Below the pieces are notes generated by a model. It saw nothing but the letters and a program-made list of their open reading frames with translations. It made no database searches and had not been told where the DNA came from. A program made the position numbers and the translations under genes. Shown here in pieces: positions 12,701 to 22,735 of a stretch of DNA of 64,000 nucleotides (its first letter is position 1; every line of letters starts with the position of its first letter). The stretch lies in assembly GCA_007922305.1 (NCBI GenBank), contig ML677330.1, positions 1,825,109-1,889,108 of the forward strand, written 5' to 3'. Source of the stretch: Dermatemys mawii (Eukaryota > Chordata > Testudines > Dermatemydidae).

Positions 12701-14279
12701 GTTACTTGACATCATACAACACCTGTAATCACATTATCTATTTGTAGGCTTAGTTACTGCACAAAATACATACTTCTACCAGGTTACCCAGAGAGACTTT
12801 ATAGCTACAGATTGTATGACTATTTCCTCAGTGTCTTGCTGAGCTACTCGCCAGCTGCTCTGGTGGTTGAGGTGTTTAAAAAAGAAACCTCTCCAAGTAC
12901 AGTATAAAAATGGAGTGACTCTCATTCTCTATAGAAAAGAAGAGCACAGCCTTTCTCACTTTTCTGGAGATTAATAAATATAAAATAAAGGTACAACTGA
13001 GTCAACTGTAAGAAGAAGAAGAAAATGCATGTTTATAGACTTTTAAAACCTCAGTGGCCAAAGTCTGCTCTAAATTATACCCAGGAAATGTCCTTCAGTT
13101 CAATGTGGTTCTCGTGTAAATGAGAACCCAATAAGGCCCATACAATGTGTTTAGGCATCATACTGAACTCCCAAAGGACTGATGAAACACGCCTCAGTCT
13201 CTGCAAAGCCTTCAGGTAAGTTTATTATTTGTATATCTTATATTTGTACGCCTTGCTCCGTTTCTCTTAACAGTAAGACATTTAGCATGCATGTTTTTGT
13301 TTTCTGTGTACAAGTTGCCATTTCTTTGTAGAACATACCAAGAGGCATTTGTTATTAAATCACTGGAATCCTGTCAAGAACTGAGTCAGAGCTTCTGATG
13401 CACTAGAAAACCAAGGAAAGAGGTTAGCTTCTAACATTTGGGTTCCCTCCTTGAAAACTTCCAGAATTTTTCCTCCCTCGCCGTATAGCCCAGTACTGCA
13501 CTGTCTCTGCCTTTCCACAGTCTTAAAGTTCTGTCCTCAACTTCAGGCTGTCAGGAGAAAGGGCTCCCAGATCATAAATCTTAATTTCACTAAGATTGAA
13601 TCTAATATTACTATGACATCCATTTGTACCAGTGTCTTTCAGCATAACATGATACCAAATAGCTCCTTGACTCATATTGCATGAGTTGTAAGTTAGATAT
13701 CTTTTAAAAGAAGTTCTCTGTGTGTGTGTGTGTGTGTGTGTATACATACAGAGAGAGAGAGAGAGAATAAAACATCTATAGACAAATATATGTATTTATA
13801 TAGATGAGTATATGTATACACACACACACACACACTCTACAGAGACACATATAAAAACAGAACGGATAACCAGGGACAGTTCAAATCTCTTTAGGAATAA
13901 TATTAATCTTTCTCTTACAGATTACTTTCATATAGTTAAATTGGCATTGGCTAGTTTTGGTATAAAAATAAAGGAATAGCAGTCCTGTTAGTTGAGGGAA
14001 ACAAAAATATATAAAAGCTGATTTATCGAGCAAATCATAGTAACACATACACAATATGTGAAAACCAAAAGCACATGAAACTCTGGTAAAAGGATAAAAA
14101 ATGCAGCTTCCCTTAACATTTGAATGGTCTAAAGTAAAAGTCACTTACTTACCTATACAAGTGGAGTTTTCATATCCCAGTCGGTATCCCCTGGGACAGT
14201 TCCAGTGCTGTAAAGCTGAAAGGCTAACAAAACCAATTTTGAAAAATACTGGCAAAAATGCAGTAAGTATGAGAAACAT
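585..14279 (-). CDS. EGF: EGF gene, first exon and one EGF-like exon; 3' part missing
   Basis: Pro-epidermal growth factor is a type I membrane precursor whose processed ligand activates EGFR. Two coding exons can be supported, 14279-14153 and 716-585. They are phase compatible (phase 1 to phase 1). The identity rests on the first exon, whose signal peptide and N-terminal motif match human EGF (QHW.CP.G...NSTC.G pattern), and on its place downstream of LRIT3. Most of the gene, including the mature EGF domain, lies left of the window. The propeller exons expected between the two exons were not found (see findings), so the exon list here is incomplete or the structure differs. Confidence 0.85.
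3726..4233 (+). mobile_element. Solo LTR of an endogenous retrovirus-like element
   Basis: A 508-bp unit that begins TGTAAGGG and ends CTGCAACA, bounded by the direct repeat ATGAC at 3721-3725 and 4234-4238. TG...CA ends with a 5-bp target duplication are typical of a retroviral or LTR-retrotransposon LTR. A TATA-like TATAAAA lies at 4010-4016, dividing U3-like from R/U5-like sequence. There is no internal region, primer-binding site or coding sequence next to it, so it is a solo LTR left by recombination. It lies in the EGF intron. The + orientation comes from the TATA position. Confidence 0.75.
5040..5235 (+). repeat. tRNA-derived SINE, 3' part
   Basis: Contains the SINE body text 'ttcccaactgcaaaatggg-agtaataact ... 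gttatgaggataa ... gcaaggtgctca', the tail half shared with copies near 9421, 17590, 22560 and 35120. The tRNA-like head is missing or decayed. Confidence 0.6.
5690..5955. repeat. GC-rich interspersed repeat with 'cctagggcagc' / 'ccttgggcagc' ends
   Basis: About 265 bp of unusually GC-rich sequence in an AT-rich setting, starting near 'aattgcctagggcagcac' and ending near 'ctgccttgggcagcaaaa'. I recognise the type from reptile genomes but cannot name the family with certainty. The reading frames across it are chance frames. Confidence 0.5.
6700..6985 (+). mobile_element. CR1 LINE 3' fragment
   Basis: Shows the CR1 3' end: '...agtggtggattcttcatctgc...', '...gaggccagactagatggtct...', '...cctcctggccttaaac...', ending with the short repeat tail 'gatgaatctaagaaat'. 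It is heavily diverged and truncated at the 5' side, with no open frame. Confidence 0.8.
7848..7864. repeat. (TG)n microsatellite
   Basis: Short TG run. Confidence 0.8.
8985..9560 (+). repeat. tRNA-derived SINE, split by a later insertion
   Basis: The head at 8985-9117 carries a tRNA-like A box (AGTGGTTAGGGTGC) and B-box-like AGGTTTAATTGC, then 'ctgtaggcaagtcact'. The tail resumes at about 9421 with 'gtgcctcaggctcccatctg' and 'taaaattgggatataatagc', ending near 9560. The 300 bp in between is a fold-back element listed separately. No long poly-A tail is seen, as is usual for this reptile SINE type. Confidence 0.8.
9118..9420 (-). mobile_element. Fold-back/TIR DNA element, copy 1
   Basis: Shares with copies at 9762-10047 and 61376-61682 a terminal 'agggc.ggtc.acac' motif, the block 'taaatcgatc' or its complement, and an internal 'cttcagctac..gtagctgaag' hairpin. 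This copy runs in the opposite direction to the other two and is inserted within a SINE. It is non-autonomous, with no transposase frame. Confidence 0.65.
9762..10047 (+). mobile_element. Fold-back/TIR DNA element, copy 2
   Basis: Starts 'aggactggtcttcgct' and ends 'agtgaagacaagccc', which pair as imperfect terminal inverted repeats. Inside are a 'cttcagctacgtgaatcatg-tagctgaag' hairpin, a GC-rich core with 'cgtcgactcc', and 'gcgataaatcgatcg'. It resembles copies 1 and 3. The 119-codon frame running through it is a chance frame. Confidence 0.65.
10258..10686. repeat. AT-rich interspersed element ('agagctgtgc' start)
   Basis: Very AT-rich block with many runs of A and T, starting 'ctagagctgtgcgcgtaatc' and ending near 'aaaattttacccacttct'. 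It resembles an AT-rich non-autonomous DNA element of reptiles. I am unsure of its family. Confidence 0.4.
11566..11603. repeat. (TG)n(AG)n microsatellite
   Basis: A compound run: gtgtgtgcgtgcgtgtgtg followed by an uninterrupted (AG) run. Confidence 0.9.
13720..13838. repeat. Compound (TG)n / (AG)n / (CA)n microsatellite cluster
   Basis: TG run about 13720-13741, AG run about 13750-13767, then a CA run about 13820-13836, in an AT-rich stretch. It lies in the EGF intron, about 320 bp downstream of exon 1. Confidence 0.9.
14153..14279 (-). CDS. EGF: EGF exon 1 (signal peptide and N-terminus)
   Basis: 127 nt, from ATG at 14279-14277 to the donor TTGTATAG/gtaagtaag, a near-ideal splice site. 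It encodes 42 residues plus one base: [20 protein letters not shown], then [20 protein letters not shown] and CI. Human EGF begins in the same way, with a hydrophobic signal sequence, FVSLSA, QHW, CP, NSTC and G. The hydrophobic stretch at residues 2-18 is a signal peptide for ER entry. No in-frame upstream ATG is needed. Confidence 0.93.
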
Positions 14280-14730
14280 AATCTTATGCTTTTTGAACTG
14301 TCAATAGAGAGCAACTTGCTTGTACTCAGTCACATCCACGACAAGATGAACATGTATATTCCCAGAGTATTTCTGCAACAGCCAGCTTTTTGCAATGGGA
14401 CATCTTTTCACAATCCCCACAATTTTATCCTGGTCTTGTTTTTCCTGTCACTTCAGTCCCTGCTATAACCTTTGAGGAAATTCCAGCAAGATTTCTTCCA
14501 CACACACACAATGTTTTCTCTCTCTCTCTTCATTTTTTTTTAAGTCAAGTATGAAATGCCTGACACCCTTGCCACAAATTTAACGCAGCTTAAAAGCAAA
14601 TCTCAGGAGGCTCACTACAAATTTCCTTGCAACAAGCAAAGCTGTGGAATAAATCTTAAAAAAACAGAAAAGCTGTGAAACAGCCCACCACAGACCTTAA
14701 ATGAGTTTGTGGGTAGTTATCTATAGGTAT
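14280..14730 (-). other. EGF: Probable EGF 5'UTR
   Basis: The stretch between the predicted start site and the EGF ATG. It contains CA- and CT-rich tracts near 14500-14540 and no long open frame on the minus strand. No upstream splice is required by the sequence. Confidence 0.45.
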
Positions 14731-14755
14731 TATCCCTCCTAAAACATAGTTTCTC

Positions 14756-14763
14756 TTTATATA
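14756..14763 (-). promoter_or_regulatory. EGF: TATA box of the EGF promoter
   Basis: TATATAAA on the minus strand (within gtatataaag), about 480 bp upstream of the EGF ATG. A start about 30 bp downstream, near 14730, would give a 5'UTR of about 450 nt, which fits what I recall for mammalian EGF, a TATA-containing promoter. Position and strand are seen in the sequence. Promoter use is inferred. Confidence 0.55.
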
Positions 14764-15496
14764 CAAACTTGGAATGACTCCCCATTCCTTTTTAAAGCTC
14801 TGCTTGCCCCACCTCTTCTCTTTTTAGTGCCACTTGAGTGAAGCCTGTGTTTGCAAATAGTAATGTTGTCAGTTCTATACTACAGGGAAGCCAGCCAAAG
14901 TGCAGATATCCCACCGTGTATAATAAATACTCAGTATTTTTAAAAAGCAGTCCCTGCTGCCTCGCAGGTACCTGCTTAACACTGGCTGTACTTTAGCTTC
15001 TCAAAGGCTGCTTCCAGACTTACACTATGCTATGTACAGTCATGATTATGAATAACTAGTCATTCATATTAATAACATTATGTGTTTCATTACCACAAAC
15101 TTTATCCTAAATACATATTTGTGCACAAACAAAAAAAAATATAATCTTCCTATCTCCCTGATGTATATTTTTGCCTGGAAAGATAGATTATATTAACATC
15201 AAATTCAGAACTGGCAACCACTTACATCAGTCTGAATTTGGCCAATCATTCTTTCACAATGACAGTAAGATAGCGACTTTCAGGAACTGAGACGATATGT
15301 GGTCTGATAGTGCCCTGTTTTGCACCTGCTGCAGTCATTGATGTCTGTGCACAGAGCCTGTACAAAGCTACCATTCTGACACAACGGCCTTTTACACCCA
15401 CTTTTCACTGGAGTAAATGACTACAAGAAGCTAGGTAGTGATGAATCAGGTTCACTTTCTTCCTACCGCTTTAAAACTCCCCGCCATATGAGCGTT

Positions 15497-15613
15497 ATGG
15501 ACCCAATTCAGCAAAGCACTTAGACATGTCCCTAAGTGATTTGCTGAATATGGATGGATTTAAATTCACTAAAATTTAAATAGCTGCTTAAGTGCTTTGC
15601 TGAACTGGGGCCT
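15497..15613. repeat. Imperfect inverted repeat, 'ttcagcaaagcacttag' type
   Basis: 'cccaattcagcaaagcactt' at the left pairs with 'aagtgctttgctgaactggg' at the right, leaving a loop that itself holds a second 'aagtgatttgctgaat'. It is a fold-back repeat of a type common in sauropsids. Confidence 0.65.
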
Positions 15614-17089
15614 ATTACACTAACTATTGTGAAGTGTTTGGTTTTGATATTATCCTTACGGCATTATTTTGGAATAAATACTCTGATAATGCAGCAGCTG
15701 GGAACACTGGCAGCACCAGACCCCAGCACAGCTGTATGCTAGTCCATCCCTGGGAATTTTTTTCTATATTTGCTTGAATTGACGAAACTTGTGGACTTGT
15801 CCTGATTGAAAATAAGAACCATGAAACATTGATTCTAAGCTGTGTAACTCTCTGCCAAGAGCAACTGCGTGAAACTGTTTCTTGATGTTGATATCCATGC
15901 ATAGTAATGTTCTGTTTGCTTAATCCACTGCCTTCCTTGCAAGAACAGGGGAAAGCCACTAATTAAATCTATACCGACAAATGCAAACCTTGTTTTCCTG
16001 TAGGACATTCAGAACTGGAGTCACAACTGTGCACTATAAACCAAAAGTAATGTCTATTATAAAGAGCCAGAAAATGTAGCCCCAACTCCTGCTGAAAAGT
16101 TCTCACCCATGCAAAAAGCACTATGGAATTCAATGGGACAACTGGTGTGGTATTCACTGAAGGCTGGGGTTTGCAGAATCTGCTGTAAATTGTGATGTTC
16201 ACCAGTTAGTACATTTTCACTAATAAAATGACTTTGGATCATGGCTTTACCTCCCCTCTTCCCCCATATTTTCTTCTAAGTTCAAGTTGGGGGCTGGAGG
16301 GGTGTATAGTGCCTTAGCAGCGCCAAAGGAATGCATCACTTCTCTGTGAGTAATCACCAGGCAGTGTTTGCCAAACTGTGAGGTGGGCCTCCCCTGAAGG
16401 GCTTTGACCTCCTCCAGGTCAGGCTCAAACAAGACCACAAAAAAAGGAGAAAAAAATGAATCATCTCCCCCTTTTCCTTTGAACCAGGGCCAATTTTATT
16501 CCTGGGACACTCATTCTTACAATCTCCCCTTTCCCACACATAGCTCTATTCAAACCTCTCCTCCATCTTTTATCCTGAGTTTTTACTCTATCTTCCCTTT
16601 ACCCAAACATATGCTCAGAAGGGAGGCCCATGGATTTTTGTTTTCCCTTCCATCTCAGATCCCAGATAGTGGGTAGGAGCAAGGAGAAAGTTTGAACAGC
16701 CAACACCACAATGACTTATCTTAGGCAGAGCCCCTTTGAGCACAGTCAGATACAGTAGACTCCCCCTTACACACACTCCCTGTCACCCATTAATTTCAGG
16801 ACTGTCCTGTAAACAAGCAGGTTCCCAAAAACTGGAGAGACGCTCTCTCAGTGGTTGCATTTTCTGTCTCCAAAAACTAGATCTGCCTCCAACTTGACAA
16901 AACCAGAAGTGAATACCTAATATTAGTTACTGAAATCTGGATAAAAGAGAGCATGCCTTGTTTGCTTAGTCCAAAGTAGGAATTTTGAAGAAAGAGAAAA
17001 AACTGAACATGCTGGCTTGTCTCACAAAAATTCAGATGAACTTTCCAAATGCACCAAGGGCTATTTGTTACAGCATCCTATTTTTAAAA

Positions 17090-17715
17090 TGTCTGTCGAA
17101 ATACAGAGTTCACTGGCCTGCATCTCAAGAGACCTGGATACTATTCTTGTCTCTGCCACGGGCTGGCTGGCAGGGTGACTTTAGACAATTCAGTCTGGCC
17201 CCGATTCTGAAAGCTATTCAGACATCACTGTACTCAGCATTGCAATGCCTAACTGATTTAACATCAGTTAACTGCATCCAACGCAGTGGGTATTAGCCCA
17301 CGAAAGCTTATGCTCTAATACTTTAGTTAGTCTTTAAGGTGCCACAGGACTCTTTGTCACTTCTGCAATTCCAGACTAACATGACCACCCCTCTGATTCT
17401 TCACTGATTTAGGTGCTTAAATCTAATTTCAAAAGGAATTTAGACACATAAGAGCCTAAATCCCATCAGCTAGCAATGAGATTTTGGCTCCTTTTGTGCT
17501 TAAATCCCTTTTTAAAATACTTAGGCTCCTAAATCCTTTAGGCATTGCAAGACTTTTTGCAGCAATGTCTAAAAACCTTTAGAAATCTGGGCTTTAGCCT
17601 CACCATGCCTCAGTTTCCCTATCTTTAAAATAGGGATAGGGATATTGACCTCCTTTGTGATATACAGATGAAAAGCACTATAAAAGAGAGAAATGGTAAT
17701 ATTATTATTTAATGC
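17090..17715 (+). repeat. SINE interrupted by other repeats
   Basis: The head near 17100-17215 ('cctggatactattcttgtct', 'tctgccacgggctggctggc') and the tail near 17590-17715 ('cctcagtttccctatcttta', 'aaaatagggatagg') belong to the same tRNA-SINE type as the one at 8985. Between them lie a half fold-back element (17275-17399) and a palindromic 'gcttaaatc' repeat (17400-17585). Confidence 0.55.
17275..17399. mobile_element. Half copy of the 'gccacaggactc' fold-back element
   Basis: 'gtgggtattagcccacgaaa', 'gcttatgctctaatacttta' and 'ggtgccacaggactctttgt', then 'cacttctgcaattccagact'. This equals the right arm and outer part of the fuller copy at 44525-44736. Only one arm is left here. Confidence 0.7.
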
Positions 17716-18339
17716 TTAGGAGAGAAATGCTGCAACAAGGGAGCAGAGATGTTGTAATCAGGACCATACTTCATATGGGCAAGGATGCTAAACATGTAGT
17801 GGCTGTTTATAGTGTGACTGTCACTGGGGAAGTGAGGAACAGTCCTAGACAGAAAAGCCCAAAAACCAGCTTCTGGTTCCTCCCCGTGGCCCTGAGTTGT
17901 AGAAACTCCAGGTACAGAATGCCTATTGAAGCTGAATTCTCTCAGTCAGGGTCGTGCCAGGGAATCAACTCCACAACAGTGACAGAAGGATTCAAGTGCA
18001 CCTACCTATAATGAGGTTTTCTGCTAACCTCCAGGAAAAATAGGTGATGTATTTAACATGCTGTTTCCTACCTACCGAGAGCTTATGTGGATCTCTGGAA
18101 TTACCACCCCTGCAGAAATACTTCCAATGACCATGACAGTGCTTAAAATACTACTGAGTAGTGCTCACTTCCTTCTCACACTTATTGGTCATCAAGCTGA
18201 AAGTGTCTATCAGTCAGCTTTTAACATGGGACAGATGCAAGGAATACAAATCTGCATGCTGTTCTATACACCATAGGCAAAGCAGGAAGGGCACAGAGTG
18301 AGAGGCATATTCTAGTGTTCTGTGGGCATATAAATGAAA

Positions 18340-18535
18340 ACCAGGGCTAATTCTAAGACTGGCTATGACACAGATCTCGCTGTGGCCTTAGGCAGAATTC
18401 TCAGCCTAAGTTTCCTCATCTATAAATGGGGGATAATACTTATTGTCATAATACTGAGATGTCATGATGATTAATTACTTGATACTTGTAAAGGATTTTA
18501 ATAATGAAAAGTGTTAAGTTATTTTACAATAATTC
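18340..18535 (+). repeat. SINE fragment
   Basis: 'cctcatctataaatggggga' followed by 'taatacttattg' and 'ttgtaaaggattttaataat', the tail of the tRNA-SINE type seen elsewhere in the window. Low identity. Confidence 0.5.
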
Positions 18536-19261
18536 ATGTGCCAAATACCACACTTTGATTTGGTTTTCACAGCTTGAATTCTATATTATTTTTCTTTTAT
18601 AAATACAATTTTTTCCTCTTACTAATAGGATCTTCTATTAAGATTTTTTAAGGAAAAAAAACCATGAAAAAGTTCTTACACTAACAGCAACTACAGTATT
18701 AGCTGTAACTTGCATCATCAACTTTAGGCACTTTCACTTTTTTAATTTTGACTTGTAGGCTTTCACATGATGCTTGACAACAATTATCATGTGTAGTTAC
18801 TTCTTCAGCTAGACATATTCAAAGGAATTCACAGGTAAGTCAAAGAGGTATAATTTTATGAAAGTTATAATTTTTTAAAAATGTAATATAATAGCTAGAC
18901 AGTTTAATAGAACACCATATTAATATTCATGGGGAAACAATTTAGTTATCTGTTTATGACATAGGTAGAGCCCACTATGTTACCTTATCAGGTGATGCTT
19001 TAGATCTCTCTGTTAGATGATTATACTATGTCTGCTAAGCATCAGGTTTCAAAATACCAACACTCCCTGGAATCAGATTGCTCAAATTCAAGCAGACCTT
19101 CATTATTCTGAGTTGCTATAGACACATTAAAGTTCAGTACCATTTGCCATGTGAGGATATTTAGGACGAGACCTAAAACCTGAATATAGGACTGCTTATG
19201 TGGCTTACAGCACTCTTCCTCGTCTCAGTGTCCTTGGTCAAAAATGTATCCCACCCTCTCC

Positions 19262-19282
19262 CCCCCACACACACACACAGTA
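19262..19282. repeat. (CA)n microsatellite
   Basis: C run followed by acacacacacacac. Confidence 0.85.
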
Positions 19283-21132
19283 GTAAAATGATTCCTAATC
19301 TGTGTATCTGAACACAGACATGCTGCAAGATCCTTCGGGATGAAATTTGGCACTGATTTTCAGAGCAGCTGCGCACTCAACACTTCCATTGAAGTTAATG
19401 AGAGAATTTTAGAATTTTGGATTATCAGGACAGGTTTGTATTCTGCAGGCAAATTATCAGGTGCATTGCTACTCTGTGTATGCACCTTTTTTCCCCATGA
19501 GATCTGGTTGGGGAGATGGATAATTAACATAATTACATAATTATTTAAAGCCCATTTTAATCTGTGGATTGCAAACCTTTGCAGATGACTCACTTTCTCT
19601 CTCTCATCTGTAGGCTTGTTCCTCTATAGTAAATAAATGTCTGAGTCTATTCTAAGGTTTTCTTTACAAACACTTCCTGAGAAATTTGGAGTGGTATCAC
19701 TTGATTAGTTTCATGAATTAGCTCCCTTTACTCTGACAAGTTTGTGTGCCCCCATATCTCCAGCTGGCTTGATTCTCCAGCTAATTTACACCAGCTTGAC
19801 ACACGTAAATGTGTGTGTTTGTGTGTAACTGGTGTGAGAGGAGAATCAAAACACGTATGAGGATATACACAGATACACATATATATAGACACATTTACAA
19901 AAGACTCTTGTAGGATTTCTAATTTATGTCTAGTTAAATCAGACACTGTCCATAATACTATGGCAGATTACAAATGAACAGATGTAGACGCAAACATCAT
20001 TGTAGGACAGTTTTTCAGAGAGAAAAATAAACAGCACCTCTTTCCATTGTCATGACTGTGACTGGCTGAGATGTGGAATGCTTTGGGGGAAGATAGCAAG
20101 ACATTATTAGTGAAGGGTGCCAAACTCTGGCACTCTATTCCTCCTACAGTTAATCAGAGCCTTTGTTGATGACTTTCTGAGCACAGTGAAAGTTCCATTT
20201 ATTTAATTTAGTATTTCCTTTATTTGGGCATTCAGCCAGGACAGAAGGGATTGGTTTGGGGGGTGGCAGAGAGCAGGATTAATCAAATGTGTTGCCAATT
20301 TCTAGCAATAATTGTTTATCTATTTTTAATTGTGTACTGAGTAAACAGTAAGGTGATCTTGGGTTGCAGAAAATTTCTAATGAATAAATATTTGAGTTGC
20401 AGGATCTCCTGAAGAATCCACCTAAGGCAGAGTCTTGTGCTGAAAAGTGAGCAAAGCTATCTGCAATGCAATTTATTCATCTGGAGTAACATTAAAGACA
20501 CTGCATAGATCTAAGGAGAAAAATATATGGTTATTTGGATCTTTCCCTACTGATTTACATACAAGACTTTGATAATCTGCTATATTATGTATGGTAATAT
20601 ATTACCATATTAGGAAGTAATTATAGTTGGTAGGGGAAGGGGCATATCATCGGCAAGGGGCCCAGCCATACACAAAGCAGTCTGACCTGACACAACTTCA
20701 GAAGCAGCCTCACAGCTGCCAAGAGACAATGCCAAAGAGCCTATCATGGACCTCAAATGCCACTGTGAGAATGATATCCCGGAACTTGGCATCCGAGACA
20801 CACCCTGTTTGAGGCCACAGCTGTCAACGCTCCTCTGGGGGAAAGACAAGAAAAAAGAGAGCGGGTGGGAAGAAAGGCTGCAGTACTCGGTGCAGGCACA
20901 ACTTGTGTTTGATTTTTAAAGGGCACCGATGGTTTATCAAATGAACTCGCTGCTTATTTTAAACCTGCAGACAGGCGTCTTTCTATTGGAAGAAGTGAGG
21001 CTTTTTTAATATGGAGGCTCAGATTCAGGCTTGAGTGGGTGCAACCTCTTGGAGCCAGAATGTAAAGGTTTTTGGAAGAGAACAAACCAGCAGTAATGCT
21101 ACTTTGTTGTTACTGTGAGACAAGTAGCTGTG

Positions 21133-21252
21133 TAGCGTGACCAGACAGCAAATGTGAAAAATCGGGACAGGGTGGGGGGTAATAGGAGCCTATAGAAGAA
21201 AAAGACCCACAAATCAGGACTGTCTCTATAAAATCGGAACATCTGGTCCCCC
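21133..21252 (-). mobile_element. Short MITE with 'gtgaccaga' ends, copy 1
   Basis: About 120 bp, left end 'tagcgtgaccaga' and right end 'tctggtccccca'. It is the reverse-oriented, more diverged relative of the element at 49025-49148 (shared 'cctatagaagaaaaagaccc' and 'aaaatcgggacag' blocks). Confidence 0.75.
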
Positions 21253-22529
21253 AGAGCTGCATGATGCAGAAATCATGAGTGTGTTTTTAATAGGCAACAG
21301 CCAGAAACGTGACTATTCCCAGAGGCAGAGCGAATGGAGGGCACGGAGGCCACCCGCTTTCCCTTCCCCTTCCCTCCCTGCAGCCTTTAGGTCTATGTGA
21401 GGCATCTTGTCAAGCATCTTGTGCAAGTGACAAAAGGAGGTGTAAGAGACACGTTTCCACAAAGGGCTGGAGAGCAAGCCCACTGTGCACTCACCTTGCA
21501 GCAGCAGCTCCTGTCCTATAGGGCCTGGCCCAGATCCCTGCTCTGGGCATTGCAACGTGGCACACGGGCTCATGCGACACTGTGACCCTAGGCACCAGCA
21601 TGCAATGCCACTCGCTCAGATTTGACCCAGCTGTCACGGGATCAAACCTGCACAGCGCTGTGACCCCATGCACCAGGTCTCAATGCTCAGGCTGGGGAGC
21701 CAGGCCAAGCCCTGTGGTACAGGAGCTGATGCTGCCAGGAGAGTGTGGGGCTACCACCAAAGATCCCTCACCCACCCAGCTGCAACCCCTGACTCAGTCA
21801 CTGAGTATTACCAGAGTCCTCTTCATGCAACTAAATATCCTAGGGGCCAAATCCTGCTTGGTTTCCCACACATAGGTCCATTGACTTCATTAGAGACTAC
21901 TCAAGGGAGCAAGGTGCAGAGGATTCAGCATCAAAGGGATCTGGGAAATCATTTCATTATAGTCCAGCAGTGGCGTGATCATCTTATTGGTGTACAAGAC
22001 TAACAATCAATCAGCAGCGTACCTACAAGCTCTCTACTCAGTTATATGGCAATGTATATTAGCTGCATAGACTATGCTTGGATGCACAATTTTATCGGGC
22101 ACATTGGGATAGATCTTGGCCCATGTGATGGCTCCTTTGTGCCTCTCTGGGCAAATTAGACTTCTCCTGGTCAAGAGATGAGGTGATACTCAGCTAACAT
22201 AGAGCTGGATCTTCACCACTCTGTCCCCTTCCCACAATGTAGGAGATATGTCAGGAGCAAGCCAAGGAGAGAGCAGGCATAGCTGGAGTGCTACTGTATT
22301 CTGGCAATCCCCAGCAGGCAAAGCAGCCCTTTAGGAGCTGTATCCAACCAGTGAGCATTAGAGCAGCCTTTAACTTACACAAGGGTCAAACCCAGCAGCC
22401 CGGGGAGGGCAAAGGTGGCATCAAGCACTGCTCAGCCATTATATATGGAAATGAAAGGGAAAAAATAAAGTCTACAGCATGTAGTTCTCAGCCTGCTGCA
22501 ACTGTCCGTACGCTGAGCATCAAGGAGGT

Positions 22530-22735
22530 CTGCGTTCTGTTTTACAGACTTCCTTGTGTGATTTTGGGTAGGTCACAATCTCTCCCCACCTCAGTTTCCT
22601 TACCTATACAAGGGGGATAACGATACTTCCCTTCCCTCAAAAGACCTCTTGAGGCTTAGTTCATTAATATTTGTAAAGTGCACTGAGCTCAGATGGAAGG
22701 TGCAATTCAAAAGTGCAAAGCATTTGTTATAATTT
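22530..22735 (+). repeat. tRNA-derived SINE, 3' part
   Basis: 'gtgtgattttgggtaggtca', 'cctcagtttccttacctata', 'caagggggataacgatactt' and a terminal 'taaagtgcactgagctcaga' identify the tail half of the SINE type. The tRNA-like head is not clear. Confidence 0.7.

Larger units (their letters stand above)
717..14152 (-). other. EGF: EGF intron space between the two recognised exons
   Basis: 13.4 kb containing a solo LTR, several fold-back repeats, SINE pieces, a CR1 3' end and microsatellites, each listed separately. I searched for the YWTD-propeller exons that mammalian EGF has at this place, by looking for tryptophan-containing F/Y-W codon pairs and for exon-like splice contexts, and recognised none. 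The search was by eye. Confidence 0.6.
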
